Origin: Candidatus Aminicenantota bacterium
GTDB taxonomy: Bacteria > Acidobacteriota > Aminicenantia > UBA2199
Reading direction: 5' to 3'
Assembly: GCA_029938635.1 (NCBI GenBank)
Contig: JAOZUQ010000001.1
Span: forward strand, 78,880-142,879
Length of the DNA: 64,000 bases
The notes beneath the pieces were generated by a model, which ran no database searches, was not told the origin of the DNA, and saw nothing but the letters and a program-made list of their open reading frames with translations. Of the stretch, positions 34,185-44,000 are shown one piece after another. Every line of letters starts with the position of its first letter. The first letter of the stretch is position 1. A program made the position numbers and the translations under genes.

Positions 34185-35432
34185 ATGATGCTTCTTTATA
34201 TATTACCTTTTGTTATGCTGGTTTTATTCAGTGCATTCTTTTCTTCTGCCGAAACCTCTCTCCTCTCTCTCAATTCCATCCGCCTCAACCATAAAGCAAA
34301 AAAAGGGGGTAAAAAGGCCCGGCTCCTCCTGTCGATCCTGAAAAACCCGGATGAGTTCTTTGCAACTATCCTTATCGGAAATAATGTTGTGAATATTGCA
34401 GCTGCATCAATTTCTACTATCTTTTTTACAAAAGTGTTCATCAATGATGATAAAATGATACTTATATCATCCACAATTTTCACCACCCTTATCATTCTTG
34501 TTTTTGCTGAAATAATTCCAAAATCATATGCTTTCAGACATGGGGATAAGCTTTCATCCATTTATGCCCTTCCGGTCAGATTTTTCTCAATTCTTTTTTA
34601 CCCTTTTGTAAAGATCTTCTCTAAGTTGTCCTCCCTTCTTATCCCGGGTAAAGAGAAAAAGAAAAAAAAGGATATTACAACCGAGGAGCTGAAACACTTC
34701 CTTGCATCTGAAGTTCAATTTTTCAAACACAATCCCCACAACCTCAAAATGATCAACGAAATACTTGACATAGGGGACAGAGATATAAAAAGTATCATGA
34801 CACCGAGAGTTGATATAATTGCCCTTGAGATCACGGAAAACATTGATAATTTTAAAAAGATCATAATCGAAAAAGAGATCACAAAAATACCTCTATACAA
34901 AGACAGCCTTGATAATATAGTTGCAATTATTTATCTGAAAAAAATATTTCCCTCTTTTATAACAAAAGGGGTCAACAAAACAAAGCTCAGTGACCTGGCC
35001 GTGAAGCCTTTTTTTATATCAGAATATTCCTCAATAAATTATATCCTCAAAGAGTTTAGAAAGAACAGTCAGGATCTGGCTGTTGTGCTTGATGAGTACG
35101 GCATAACGATTGGAGTTGTTACCCTTAATGATATTTTCAGGGAGATCCTGGGTGAGTTTGATATCGGAAAAAGCTCTATTGCCCAGCCGGAGAAAGGGCT
35201 CTTCCTGATCAGGGGTGAGCTTCCTGTTGATGAGGTTAACGATCAGTTAAATATTGAGTTGCCGATGAAAAAAGATTTCACAACCATCTCAGGACTCTTC
35301 ACCTATTTTTTCGGAAGACTCCCAAAAAAGGGAAGCAGGATAAATATCGGAAACTGTATCCTGGAAGTGGAAAAGATGGGAGACAGGAAGATTGTGGAGA
35401 TTAGTTTAAAGAAATCGTCCCCTTCAAATTAG
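34185..35432 (+). CDS. CNNM/CorC (HlyC) family transporter-associated protein
   Basis: A 415-residue membrane protein. The N-terminal DUF21/CNNM domain (about 1-150) has four membrane segments, starting with FVMLVLFSAFFSSAETSLLS and containing NPDEFFATILIGNNVVNIAA. A CBS pair follows (about 195-320, with IMTPRVDIIALE and LAVVLDEYGITIGVVTLND). The CorC/HlyC transport-associated domain forms the C-terminus (about 330-410). Family members act in magnesium or divalent-cation efflux. Two adjacent ATGs could start it (34185 and 34188). smpB follows. Confidence 0.92.
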   Translation: MMLLYILPFVMLVLFSAFFSSAETSLLSLNSIRLNHKAKKGGKKARLLLSILKNPDEFFATILIGNNVVNIAAASISTIFFTKVFINDDKMILISSTIFTTLIILVFAEIIPKSYAFRHGDKLSSIYALPVRFFSILFYPFVKIFSKLSSLLIPGKEKKKKKDITTEELKHFLASEVQFFKHNPHNLKMINEILDIGDRDIKSIMTPRVDIIALEITENIDNFKKIIIEKEITKIPLYKDSLDNIVAIIYLKKIFPSFITKGVNKTKLSDLAVKPFFISEYSSINYILKEFRKNSQDLAVVLDEYGITIGVVTLNDIFREILGEFDIGKSSIAQPEKGLFLIRGELPVDEVNDQLNIELPMKKDFTTISGLFTYFFGRLPKKGSRINIGNCILEVEKMGDRKIVEISLKKSSPSN

Positions 35433-35439
35433 ATCACCC

Positions 35440-35468
35440 TTTACCTGCATCAGGATATCGAATATAAT
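35440..35468 (+). promoter_or_regulatory. Promoter of smpB
   Basis: TTTACC (35440-35445) and TATAAT (35463-35468) with a 17-nt spacer; the -10 box ends 13 bases before the ATG. Confidence 0.6.
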
Positions 35469-35481
35469 CAATGTCGGAATT

Positions 35482-35937
35482 ATGGAATACAAGAATATTG
35501 CGGTTAACAAAAAAGCTTTTCATGAATATGAGATCATTGAAAAGATTGAAGCCGGCATTTCTCTACTCGGAAGTGAAGTTAAATCTGCAAGAGAAGGGAA
35601 AGTAAATATAAAAGATGCTTATGTGGACCTCAGATCCGGTGAAGCGATTTTATTAAATGCTCATATCAGTATGTACACAAATGCCGGGATAAATAATCAT
35701 GAACCCCTGAGGAACAGAAAGCTGCTTTTACACCGGCAGGAATTAAAAAAATATATAAAAAAAACAACACAAAGGGGCTTTACAGTTATCCCCCTCAGAA
35801 TGTATTTCACAAAAAAAGGGCTGATCAAGGTCGAGATCGCACTTGCCAGAGGAAAACACTCCTACGATAAAAAACAACAATTGAAAGAAAGGGATCAGAA
35901 ACGTGACATGGCCCGTGAACTTAAAAATTACAAATAA
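35482..35937 (+). CDS. smpB: SsrA-binding protein SmpB
   Basis: SmpB binds tmRNA and brings it to stalled ribosomes. It is 151 residues, the normal length. The start NIAVNKKAFHEYEIIEKIEAG, the segment LLGSEVKSAREGKVNIKDAY, LLLHRQELKK and the basic C-terminal tail YDKKQQLKERDQKRDMAREL are diagnostic. No ssrA gene is seen in the window. Confidence 0.97.
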   Translation: MEYKNIAVNKKAFHEYEIIEKIEAGISLLGSEVKSAREGKVNIKDAYVDLRSGEAILLNAHISMYTNAGINNHEPLRNRKLLLHRQELKKYIKKTTQRGFTVIPLRMYFTKKGLIKVEIALARGKHSYDKKQQLKERDQKRDMARELKNYK

Positions 35938-35939
35938 TC

Positions 35940-36602
35940 TTAAACATAAGGAGTATTGAATCTGTTTTTGTAAGCTCCATTCTTTTTAAGCATTCCGTTC
36001 CAGTAGAGATTATTCAGCCCGATCAGCGACATAAACCTGTACACTCCTCTTGAAAATGGAGAAAGACGTTCCGGACTTGCCAGTTTCTTTAATAGTCCCG
36101 GATCCAGCGACTTTGTTCCGGCAAACTGCTCGCCGATCTGATTAAAAAGGAGCCTGGATTTTCTGGTCATCATCTGAGGCATTATTCGCAACCCCTCACT
36201 CCCCCCCTTGACTATGGTTCCCAAATAATCCGCACCCAGTTTTGCCGTTAGTTTTTTCAGATACCTTTCAACACCTCTCGAGTGGCAGGCCTCCGGGAAT
36301 CCTGAATGGACTAGAAAAAGGAGGGATTTACCCGACATTGAACCCTGATAATCCGCAAGTTTGTCAATGAATTTCTTAACAATACCCGGCATTGCATCTG
36401 TATACAACGGAAAAGCCAGAAGGACCGTTTCAGACCGTTTTAAGATTTCGATCATATCCGGATGTTTATCCTGATCCTTTATGTAATGGACATTCACATC
36501 TCCCGATGTATCTTTAAGGAAACCCTCTTTGAACCAATTGATCAGAATTTCGCTATTCCCTTTTGAACCACGGGTAGAACCGTTAAATACTGTTAATTTC
36601 AT
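35940..36602 (-). CDS. Flavodoxin-fold NAD(P)H oxidoreductase-like protein
   Basis: A 220-residue protein with a flavodoxin-like fold. The FMN loop is FNGSTRGSKGNSEILI near the N-terminus; LAFPLYTDAMPGIVKKFIDKL (SPLYxxxmPgxlKxfiDR-like) is the second flavin-binding segment. The last 70 residues (ERLSPFSRGVYRFMSLIG) are an extra helical region. It overlaps the upstream flavoprotein gene by 20 bases. The pair under a TetR regulator suggests a role in reducing quinones or toxic compounds. Confidence 0.82.
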   Translation of the reverse strand: MKLTVFNGSTRGSKGNSEILINWFKEGFLKDTSGDVNVHYIKDQDKHPDMIEILKRSETVLLAFPLYTDAMPGIVKKFIDKLADYQGSMSGKSLLFLVHSGFPEACHSRGVERYLKKLTAKLGADYLGTIVKGGSEGLRIMPQMMTRKSRLLFNQIGEQFAGTKSLDPGLLKKLASPERLSPFSRGVYRFMSLIGLNNLYWNGMLKKNGAYKNRFNTPYV

Positions 36603-37128
36603 TGACTACCTCCATGACTGTAGCAGAAGTATCTCTGAACATCTTTAATTCAGTTTTAAAATTCAGTGCATATCTCTGAAACAAATGTTCAATAATATCC
36701 CTGTCTTCCAGATCTAAATCTCCGGAATCCTCAAGGATCAATCCGAGCCAGGGATATTTCAGGTATCTCTTCTGATGATGACACTCATTCTGAACCAGCA
36801 TGATATATGGGTGGACCAGAGGAATTGTTCTGTCCATAGCCATTTTCATAGTGCCGTTCACATAACCCAAGACAGGTTTTGCAACAAATAAGGTCAGATC
36901 AGATTGGATTATCCCTTCCAGAACCCGGGCCATATCATCACGGATCAGACATTCTCCGGGGGTTTTCACCCAGCATCCCCAGCATCCGATACACGATTTG
37001 ATCTCCATTTGGGTCAGATCAAAATCTTTAAGGTGGTGCCCCTGACCGGCAAGCTGACTGCTCATTGCTTCCTTAAAGTCCCTCACTGAGGAACTCCCTG
37101 ACACCGCTGAAATTGTTGTAATTCTCAT
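36583..37128 (-). CDS. NADPH-dependent FMN reductase-type flavoprotein with cysteine cluster
   Basis: A 181-residue flavodoxin-fold protein of the iron-sulfur flavoprotein relatives. The FMN loop SAVSGSSSVRDFKEA is at 8-22. The motif SCIGCWGCWVKTPGECLIRD holds three Cys (C-x2-C-x2-C) plus a fourth Cys, the pattern seen in ISF-like oxidoreductases, where it can bind an Fe-S cluster. Cluster binding is not certain here. It lies between the TetR gene (four-base overlap) and the second flavoprotein gene. Confidence 0.8.
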   Translation of the reverse strand: MRITTISAVSGSSSVRDFKEAMSSQLAGQGHHLKDFDLTQMEIKSCIGCWGCWVKTPGECLIRDDMARVLEGIIQSDLTLFVAKPVLGYVNGTMKMAMDRTIPLVHPYIMLVQNECHHQKRYLKYPWLGLILEDSGDLDLEDRDIIEHLFQRYALNFKTELKMFRDTSATVMEVVNEINSI

Positions 37129-37730
37129 TTCCTTTTCCCCTCATCTATAAGTTTTTTAAATAATTCCGGATCTTTTTGATATATGGTCGAACTTATCACA
37201 TCTCCACCTGTCTTGCCCAACAGATCAATAATAAACTCATCACTCTCATTTTCGATGTATCCGGTTGAGATCAGAGTTGCCAGTCCATGGGTGAAGATCC
37301 ACATTTTCCGGAGGATATCCTTCCGTTCTTCATCATTAACCAATTGTGAGATTTGATCTTTTTTCATTTGCAGATCGGTGGAATAGTGAAACCGCTCAAG
37401 CATCTCTTTGAATTTATCCGACTCCAGAAAAAGGACCCTGTATAATTTTCGGTATTCCCGGGCAAAAAATACGATCCCGATCCCGATGTTCAGGAACAGG
37501 TTATCTGTATATTCTTTCTCTGTATAGGAGATCAGAATGTCTATTACTCTGGAGATCAGGCTGGCCTCAAGTTCCGGCATCGATCTGAAGGTGGAATACA
37601 CAGGAGTGGTTGAACAACCCAGTTCCCTTGCAATCCTTCGAACCGATAATTTATCCAATCCTTCGCGATTAGCAATACTCAGAGCTCCGTTTAATATCTC
37701 CTCACGTCCATATTTTTCTTTTGGCGGCAT
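37125..37730 (-). CDS. TetR/AcrR family transcriptional regulator
   Basis: A 201-residue repressor. Helix-turn-helix at about 8-55: REEILNGALSIANREGLDKL then VRRIARELGCSTTPVYSTF. The ligand domain has a TetR-like helical C-terminus. It is the first gene of the operon with the two flavoproteins, and two tandem palindromes lie 20 bp upstream of its ATG, which suggests autoregulation. The inducer is unknown. Confidence 0.9.
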   Translation of the reverse strand: MPPKEKYGREEILNGALSIANREGLDKLSVRRIARELGCSTTPVYSTFRSMPELEASLISRVIDILISYTEKEYTDNLFLNIGIGIVFFAREYRKLYRVLFLESDKFKEMLERFHYSTDLQMKKDQISQLVNDEERKDILRKMWIFTHGLATLISTGYIENESDEFIIDLLGKTGGDVISSTIYQKDPELFKKLIDEGKRK

Positions 37731-37749
37731 TATTCATTTCTCCACAATA

Positions 37750-37775
37750 TAACATCTGTTATATAACAACTGTTA
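37750..37775. promoter_or_regulatory. Tandem palindromic operator for the TetR regulator
   Basis: Two perfect 12-bp palindromes of the form TAACA-NN-TGTTA: TAACATCTGTTA (37750-37761) and TAACAACTGTTA (37764-37775), with centres 14 bp apart. They lie just upstream of the TetR start. Confidence 0.75.
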
Positions 37776-37851
37776 TTTTACTGGAATATTTACAAAAAGC
37801 AACCATTTTTATTAAATTTGTTTAAAAATATTTTTTAGTGAACCTCTTCCT

Positions 37852-38547
37852 TTAAACCATGCTCAGGAAGAGGAAGGAGAAGCCGGAGATAACAAGGGCT
37901 TTGAATATCAGGTAAATCACAGAAATAGTCATCGACTTTTTAATATCAAGTTTTGAAAAATATGCTATTCCGAGTGCAATTGCAATTGTATACCATACTG
38001 AGAAAATATCAAATCTGGATACAAATATATGGATGAATGATTTTGCATCCCCGCCTGTAAAAAAAACAGCCGGAGAAAGAATTCCCAACAATTTAACATT
38101 AAATATGAGAGAAACCGTTTCGACCATCTTGGGAAAAACTATATCAATTAGTGACGCACCTGTAGCAATAGCAAAATAATTTATATACAAACCTTCTGCT
38201 CCACCTATCCCGAAGAAAAGGTATGTGAAGAATGCACCAACCCCGATTACAATAAAAATGAATACCAGTTCGGGGATAAGGACGAACATTTTCTGACCGA
38301 ATGATAATGACTGGAAATCAAAATTCTGATCCTGGAAATAATCGGCCAGATTTGAATCCTGCAGCATTTCCGACATCTGATCCGCTGCATATGGAAATGT
38401 CACAAAACTTAGTATCATAACGGTCAGCAGGATGAAAACAAAATAGGGAATCCATTTTTTGTTTTCCATTAAATTACCAAGTGAAGGGCCGGGGGTTCTG
38501 ATTATTCCATCCAACCCGGAAAAAAGTGAATTAATTTTTTCAATCAT
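37852..38547 (-). CDS. YIP1 family membrane protein
   Basis: A 231-residue membrane protein with about five membrane segments, for example WIPYFVFILLTVMILSFVTF, VLIPELVFIFIVIGVGAFFT and VIYLIFKALVISGFSFLF. The layout matches the Yip1 domain. Family function in bacteria is not defined. The start is set at 38547 because a promoter (-35 at 38578-38583, -10 at 38554-38559) ends six bases before this ATG. The in-frame ATG at 38565, which would add six residues, lies between the -35 and -10 boxes and could not be on the transcript. No Shine-Dalgarno is present for either. Confidence 0.75.
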   Translation of the reverse strand: MIEKINSLFSGLDGIIRTPGPSLGNLMENKKWIPYFVFILLTVMILSFVTFPYAADQMSEMLQDSNLADYFQDQNFDFQSLSFGQKMFVLIPELVFIFIVIGVGAFFTYLFFGIGGAEGLYINYFAIATGASLIDIVFPKMVETVSLIFNVKLLGILSPAVFFTGGDAKSFIHIFVSRFDIFSVWYTIAIALGIAYFSKLDIKKSMTISVIYLIFKALVISGFSFLFLSMV

Positions 38548-38553
38548 TTTCTG

Positions 38554-38583
38554 ATTATACCGCATTTTATTTATTTATCACAA
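38554..38583 (-). promoter_or_regulatory. Promoter abutting the YIP1-family gene
   Basis: TTGTGA (38578-38583) and a perfect TATAAT (38554-38559) on the minus strand, 18 nt apart, six bases before the ATG at 38547. Confidence 0.65.
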
Positions 38584-38672
38584 TTCCCGGAATATCTTTT
38601 TTAAGCTCTTCAATGTTTCAAAATATATAGAAAAGGTGATATTATATTTCCCGGAAATAAGGAGTAATAAAA

Positions 38673-39857
38673 ATGAACAAAATAGAAGAAATTCTTAAGC
38701 TGGCTGAAAAATACAGGGATTTTACGGCTGAAAAATTGTCCGATTTAGTTAAAGCTGTATCGATGAGTGGAGATGAAAAGAAGGCTGCGGATGTCCTTGC
38801 CGGACAAATGAGGGATGCCGGCTTTGATGAAGTATCCATTGACCCACTCGGAAATGTAATAGGCAGGATCGGGTCAGGGGAAAAGATACTGGCTTTCGAT
38901 GCTCATATTGATACCGTTGATACAGGAAACAGAGACAATTGGAAATTCGATCCGTATTCAGGAGAGATTAAGGATGGTTTTGTTCATGGAAGAGGAACTG
39001 TTGATCAGAAAGGGGGAGCCGCATCATTTATAACTGCAGGAAAGATAATCAAAGAACTCGGTATCAGAGATGACCTCACTATATATTTTGTCGGCAGCGT
39101 AATGGAAGAAGATTGTGACGGACTCTGCTGGAAATATATTGTTGAAGAGGATGGAATAAAACCTGACCTGGTAATAAGTACAGAACCGACCAATCTTAAT
39201 GTTTATAGAGGGCATCGGGGAAGGATGGAGATAAATGTTAGTTTCAAAGGCGTTTCTTCCCACGGCTCAGCTCCGGAGAGAGGAAAAAATGCAATTTATA
39301 TGGGATCAAAAGTTGCATTGGAAATAGAAAAATTAAATGAAAAACTTAAAGATGACAGCTTCCTGGGAAAAGGCAGTATCACTATTTCAGAATTTATTTC
39401 GGGAAGCCCCTCATTATGCGCAGTTGCAGATTTTGCAAGGTTACACATAGACCGGAGGCTGACATGGGGAGAGACCGAAGAGATAGCTATCGCTGAGATA
39501 GAAAAAATTATTGAAGGGATGGATGCAAAAGTTACGATCCCGTTCTATGAAGGAGAAGCATATACCGGGCTTAAATATGGAATGAAAAAATATTATCCCA
39601 CCTGGATGATGCCGGAAGACAACGAAATGGTTGTTAAAGGTGTTGAAACATTCTCAGACCTCTTCGGAGAGAAACCGGAAACAGGGAGATGGACTTTCTC
39701 TACTAACGGCGTAACCATTAAAGGACTGTTCAATATACCGGTTATTGGATTCGGGCCCGGAGATGAGAAACTTGCTCACGCACCGAATGAGATGATTCCT
39801 GTAGAGGATTTAGTAAAAGCATCCGCATTCTATGCCGGATTTGCGTACAAAATGTAA
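38673..39857 (+). CDS. ygeY: YgeY-type M20 family hydrolase (selenium metabolism-associated)
   Basis: A 394-residue M20 peptidase-family amidohydrolase. Metal-binding motifs: DAHIDTVDTG, GRGTVDQKGGAAS, the catalytic Glu pair in VMEEDCDG and STEPTN, and a distant His in LAHAPNEM. Sequence fits YgeY of the E. coli purine/selenium cluster; its substrate is not established (carbamoyl or dipeptide-like compounds have been proposed). AAGGAG precedes the ATG. Nine bases separate it from ygeW, so ygeY-ygeW-ygfK is an operon. Confidence 0.88.
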   Translation: MNKIEEILKLAEKYRDFTAEKLSDLVKAVSMSGDEKKAADVLAGQMRDAGFDEVSIDPLGNVIGRIGSGEKILAFDAHIDTVDTGNRDNWKFDPYSGEIKDGFVHGRGTVDQKGGAASFITAGKIIKELGIRDDLTIYFVGSVMEEDCDGLCWKYIVEEDGIKPDLVISTEPTNLNVYRGHRGRMEINVSFKGVSSHGSAPERGKNAIYMGSKVALEIEKLNEKLKDDSFLGKGSITISEFISGSPSLCAVADFARLHIDRRLTWGETEEIAIAEIEKIIEGMDAKVTIPFYEGEAYTGLKYGMKKYYPTWMMPEDNEMVVKGVETFSDLFGEKPETGRWTFSTNGVTIKGLFNIPVIGFGPGDEKLAHAPNEMIPVEDLVKASAFYAGFAYKM

Positions 39858-39865
39858 ATGGAGAT

Positions 39866-41059
39866 ATGATAATGCCGGAAAAATTATTAAGAGAGATCAA
39901 AGATTTAAAGACAAAATTATACGGGAAAGATTTTCTTCTCACATGGGAGAAAGACAGGCAGGAACTTGAGCAGGTATTGCTGATGGCTGATGCTCTCAGG
40001 ATACTTCGGGGAAAAAACATATCAACAAGATGTTTTGATTCCGGACTCGCTGTTTCATTGTTCCGCGACAACTCAACCAGGACAAGGTTCTCTTTCGCTT
40101 CTGCTGCCAACCTTCTCGGGCTTGAGATCCAGGACCTGGATGAGCAAAAATCTCAAATTGCTCATGGTGAGACGGTAAGAGAAACTGCGAATATGATCTC
40201 ATTTTTGACTGAAGTGATAGGGATCAGAGATGACATTTTTCTCGGAGAAGGCAATAAATTTATGAGGGAGGTTGGAGAAGCGCTTGATGAAGGTTTTGGC
40301 AGGGAAGTACTCCCTCAACGCCCGGGTATCGTAAACCTCCAATGTGATATAGATCATCCGACCCAGTCTATGGCAGATCTCTTTCATTTAAAGAACCATT
40401 TCGGTTCACTCGATTCACTGAAAGGGAAAAAAATAGCAATGACATGGGCATACTCACCTTCGTACGGGAAACCACTATCAGTCCCGCAGGGGATAATCGG
40501 CCTTATGTCCAGATTCGGCATGGAAGTTTCGCTCGCCTTTCCCAAAGGATACGATCTTATCCCTGAAGTAGTGAAGACTGCATCGGAAAATGCAGAAAAA
40601 TCCGGTGGAAGCTTTACAATTTCGGATTCAATGGATGAAGCTTTCCGGGATGCTGATATAGTTTATCCGAAGAGCTGGGCTCCATGGACTACAATGGAGA
40701 GGAGGACAGAACTTTTAAAAAAGAGTGATTCAAAGGGGCTGGAGCTGCTCGAAAAAGAGAGCCTTGAGAATAACAGAAAATACATGGATTGGGAGTGTAA
40801 TTCCGAAAGGATAAAGAGCACGAAGGATGGAGAAGCATTATATATGCATTGCCTTCCGGCAGATATTACCGGGGTGTCATGTAAAAATGGTGAAGTTGAT
40901 GCTGAAGTTTTCGAAAAGTACAGGAAAGATACATATATAGAAGCCGGGTATAAACCCTACATAATTGCAGCAATGATAATGGCAAACAAATTCAAAGACC
41001 CGTCAGAAGTTCTTAATGGATTTATCAGAAGAGGAGCAGATAGAAGGATAGAGGGATAA
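39866..41059 (+). CDS. ygeW: YgeW-type knotted carbamoyltransferase
   Basis: A 397-residue member of the aspartate/ornithine carbamoyltransferase family, close to E. coli YgeW. Carbamoyl-phosphate motif FRDNSTRTRFSF, then LDEQKSQIAHGETVRETA, LVNLQCD-like VNLQCDIDHPTQSMADL, and the second-substrate region MHCLPADITGVSCK. The characterised YgeW-type enzymes are knotted carbamoyltransferases whose second substrate was not settled from sequence. Its stop overlaps the ygfK start by one base. Confidence 0.92.
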   Translation: MIMPEKLLREIKDLKTKLYGKDFLLTWEKDRQELEQVLLMADALRILRGKNISTRCFDSGLAVSLFRDNSTRTRFSFASAANLLGLEIQDLDEQKSQIAHGETVRETANMISFLTEVIGIRDDIFLGEGNKFMREVGEALDEGFGREVLPQRPGIVNLQCDIDHPTQSMADLFHLKNHFGSLDSLKGKKIAMTWAYSPSYGKPLSVPQGIIGLMSRFGMEVSLAFPKGYDLIPEVVKTASENAEKSGGSFTISDSMDEAFRDADIVYPKSWAPWTTMERRTELLKKSDSKGLELLEKESLENNRKYMDWECNSERIKSTKDGEALYMHCLPADITGVSCKNGEVDAEVFEKYRKDTYIEAGYKPYIIAAMIMANKFKDPSEVLNGFIRRGADRRIEG

Positions 41060-44000
41060 TGACAATTCCTTCCGGGAAAAGCTCAGACAGATTCACCCCT
41101 TTACCGATCGGCAAACTATATTCCTGGATAAAACATGAACTGTCTGCAGATTCAATTTTCGGTATCCCCCGCGAGTTATTCTTCCGGCCGTCAACAGAAA
41201 ACAATTTCCATTTAAGCAGATTCGGGAAATTATTAGAAACTCCGGTAGGGCTTGCAGCAGGGCCCCATACACAACTTGCACAAAATATTATTTCAGGGTG
41301 GCTTACCGGAGCCAGATATATCGAATTAAAAACAATACAGAACCTTGATCAGATAGAAGTTACCAAACCATGTATCGACATGAGAGATGAAGGATACAAT
41401 TGTGAGTGGTCACAGGAATTAAATATCGACCAGTCATTTTCAGAATATCTGAAAGCATGGATACTAATACATTTTCTTAAGAATGAATTAAACATTGGAA
41501 GTGGTGAAGAACAGGGATTTATCTTCAATATGAGTGCCGGCTACGACCTGACCGGGATCAAAGGGAAAAAGGTAAGTGGCTTCCTGGAAAAGATGAGGAA
41601 TTCTGCAGAACACAAAAAACTTCTTATTGAAGAGTTATCCGAGCACTTTCCGGACATTAGCAAACTAAAGATCCCTGATGAAATATCTGATAACATAACC
41701 ATATCGACAATGCACGGGACCCCTCCGGCAGAGATCGAAAAGATCGGAAGATATTTCATCGAAGAAGAGGGCCTGAATACAACAATAAAACTTAATCCAA
41801 CACTTCTGGGCCGGAATAAGGTAAGGGAGATAATCAATAATAACCTGGGTTACGATGTTGAGATCCCCGATTCAGCATTTGAACACGATATTGAATATAA
41901 GGATGCACTCGAGCTTGTCAGGAACCTCAAGGATATCTCAGGAAAGAGAGGATTGTTCTTCGGACTTAAATTAACAAATACACTTGAATGCATCAACCAG
42001 GGAGATATATTCCCGGAAAAAGAGAATATGGCCTACATGAGCGGTAGGGCACTCCATCCGATTTCGGTCAATATTGCTTCTAAGTTCAGAAATGACATTG
42101 AAGATATAGACATCTCATTCTCAGCAGGAGCTGATGCATTCAACATTACAGATATACTATCATGCAACCTTATGCCGGTAACCGTATCCTCCGATATTCT
42201 TAAGCCGGGAGGCTATGGCAGAATAAGACAATACATTGAGAAAATTGAGGAAGCAGTTTCCGCTTCCAAAGGCAGAACAATAGAAGATTTTATAAAAAAC
42301 AAAAGCGGGGACATCAAAAATACACCCGTGAAAGCAGCACTTATCAATTTAAACTCTTATGCAGAAAATATTGTAAGTTCAAAAGAATATAAAAAAGATG
42401 GGTTTAAGAAAAAAGACACAAAAACTATCAGAAAACTGGACTTGTTCGACTGTATTAAAGCTCCATGTACAGATTCATGCGGAACATCCCAGGATGTCCC
42501 GGAGTATTTATATCTGACCTCAAAAAGAAAATTCGATGAGGCTTTTGAAACCGTGATAAAAACTAATTCCTTTCCCAATACGACCGGGATGGTTTGTGAT
42601 CATTTATGCCAGGTGAAATGCACCCGCTCCAATTATGACAATCCACTGAAAATAAGGGAAGTGAAACGATTCCTGGCTGAAAATTACGGGAATAATATTA
42701 AGCGGACCGGGAATCTCCCACAAAAGGGGACAGGTACTATTGCAATAATAGGAGCAGGCCCGTCAGGTTTATCTTGTGCAAGATATCTTTCAGAAGCAGG
42801 TTTTCAGGTAAAAATATATGAGAAAAACGATAACCCGGGTGGGATGATAGAAAAAGTGATCCCTGATTTCAGACAGGGAAGTAATGCTCTGGCTAAGGAT
42901 ATATCCAGGATCACAGATCCGAATATAGAAATTCTATATAACAATTATATTGACCCGGAAGAATTTAAAAAATTGAGCAAAGAAAATAGTTTTGTGTATA
43001 TTTCCACCGGAGCTCCGGAAAGTATCAGGCTTGATATCGTGGGAATCGATTCTCCGGGTGTTTTAGATCCACTCCTATTCCTTTCTGAAGTGAAATCGGG
43101 AAACAAAGTTGAGATCGGGAAGAAAGTCGCAGTGATTGGCGGTGGTAATACAGCAATAGATTCAGCCAGAACCGCACTAAGAGTTGCCGGCAAAAATGCT
43201 GAAGTTACAATCCTTTACAGGAGGACAAAAAAAGAGATGCCTGCTGATAGTGCTGAAGTGATCTCTGCACTTGAGGAAGGGGTAAACCTGATCGAGCTTA
43301 TTGCACCGGAAAGTGTCATCCAAAACAGAGAAGAGAGAGCTTCTGGATTAAGGTGTTTTCGTACCCTTCTTGGGGAAGCTGACAGCAAAGGGAGAAAATA
43401 TCCTGAAAAGATAGACAATTCCGGACTGGACCTCATGTTTGACACCATCATGCCGGCAGTAGGCCAGAGGCCCGAGCCTGCTCTCTTTGATAAAGGAACT
43501 CTCGATCTGAAACGATCAGGGAGACTTTTCAGGGATGGTAACATATTTGCCGGAGGAGACGTGGGGCCGGGCACATCGACAATTGTAAATGCTGTAGGTG
43601 ACGGTAAAGCAGCAGCTGAAATTATTATTAGAGAATCAGGAATTGATCTTACGGACATTAACACTGATCAAAATAGAGAAACACCCTTAAATGAACTTCG
43701 GTTGAAAAAAGCTGTAAGGAAATTTGGTGAACCGCTTAAGGAACTTCCTCCGGAAGAAAGGCTCATAACAGGCCCGGCAATAGCAGCCATGACCCATGAT
43801 GAAGCAGTAGCAGAATCATCAAGATGTCTTCTATGCGATGAACTATGTGACATTTGTGTTTTCGTTTGCCCTAACAGAGCTAATATTTCATATAGTGGCG
43901 ATTTGTTTTCAATAAATATACCTGTATTCGGAAAAACAGCAAACGGGATAGAAGTAATCGGAAAAGAAAATTTCTCCATAAAACAGCAAAATCAGGTCAT

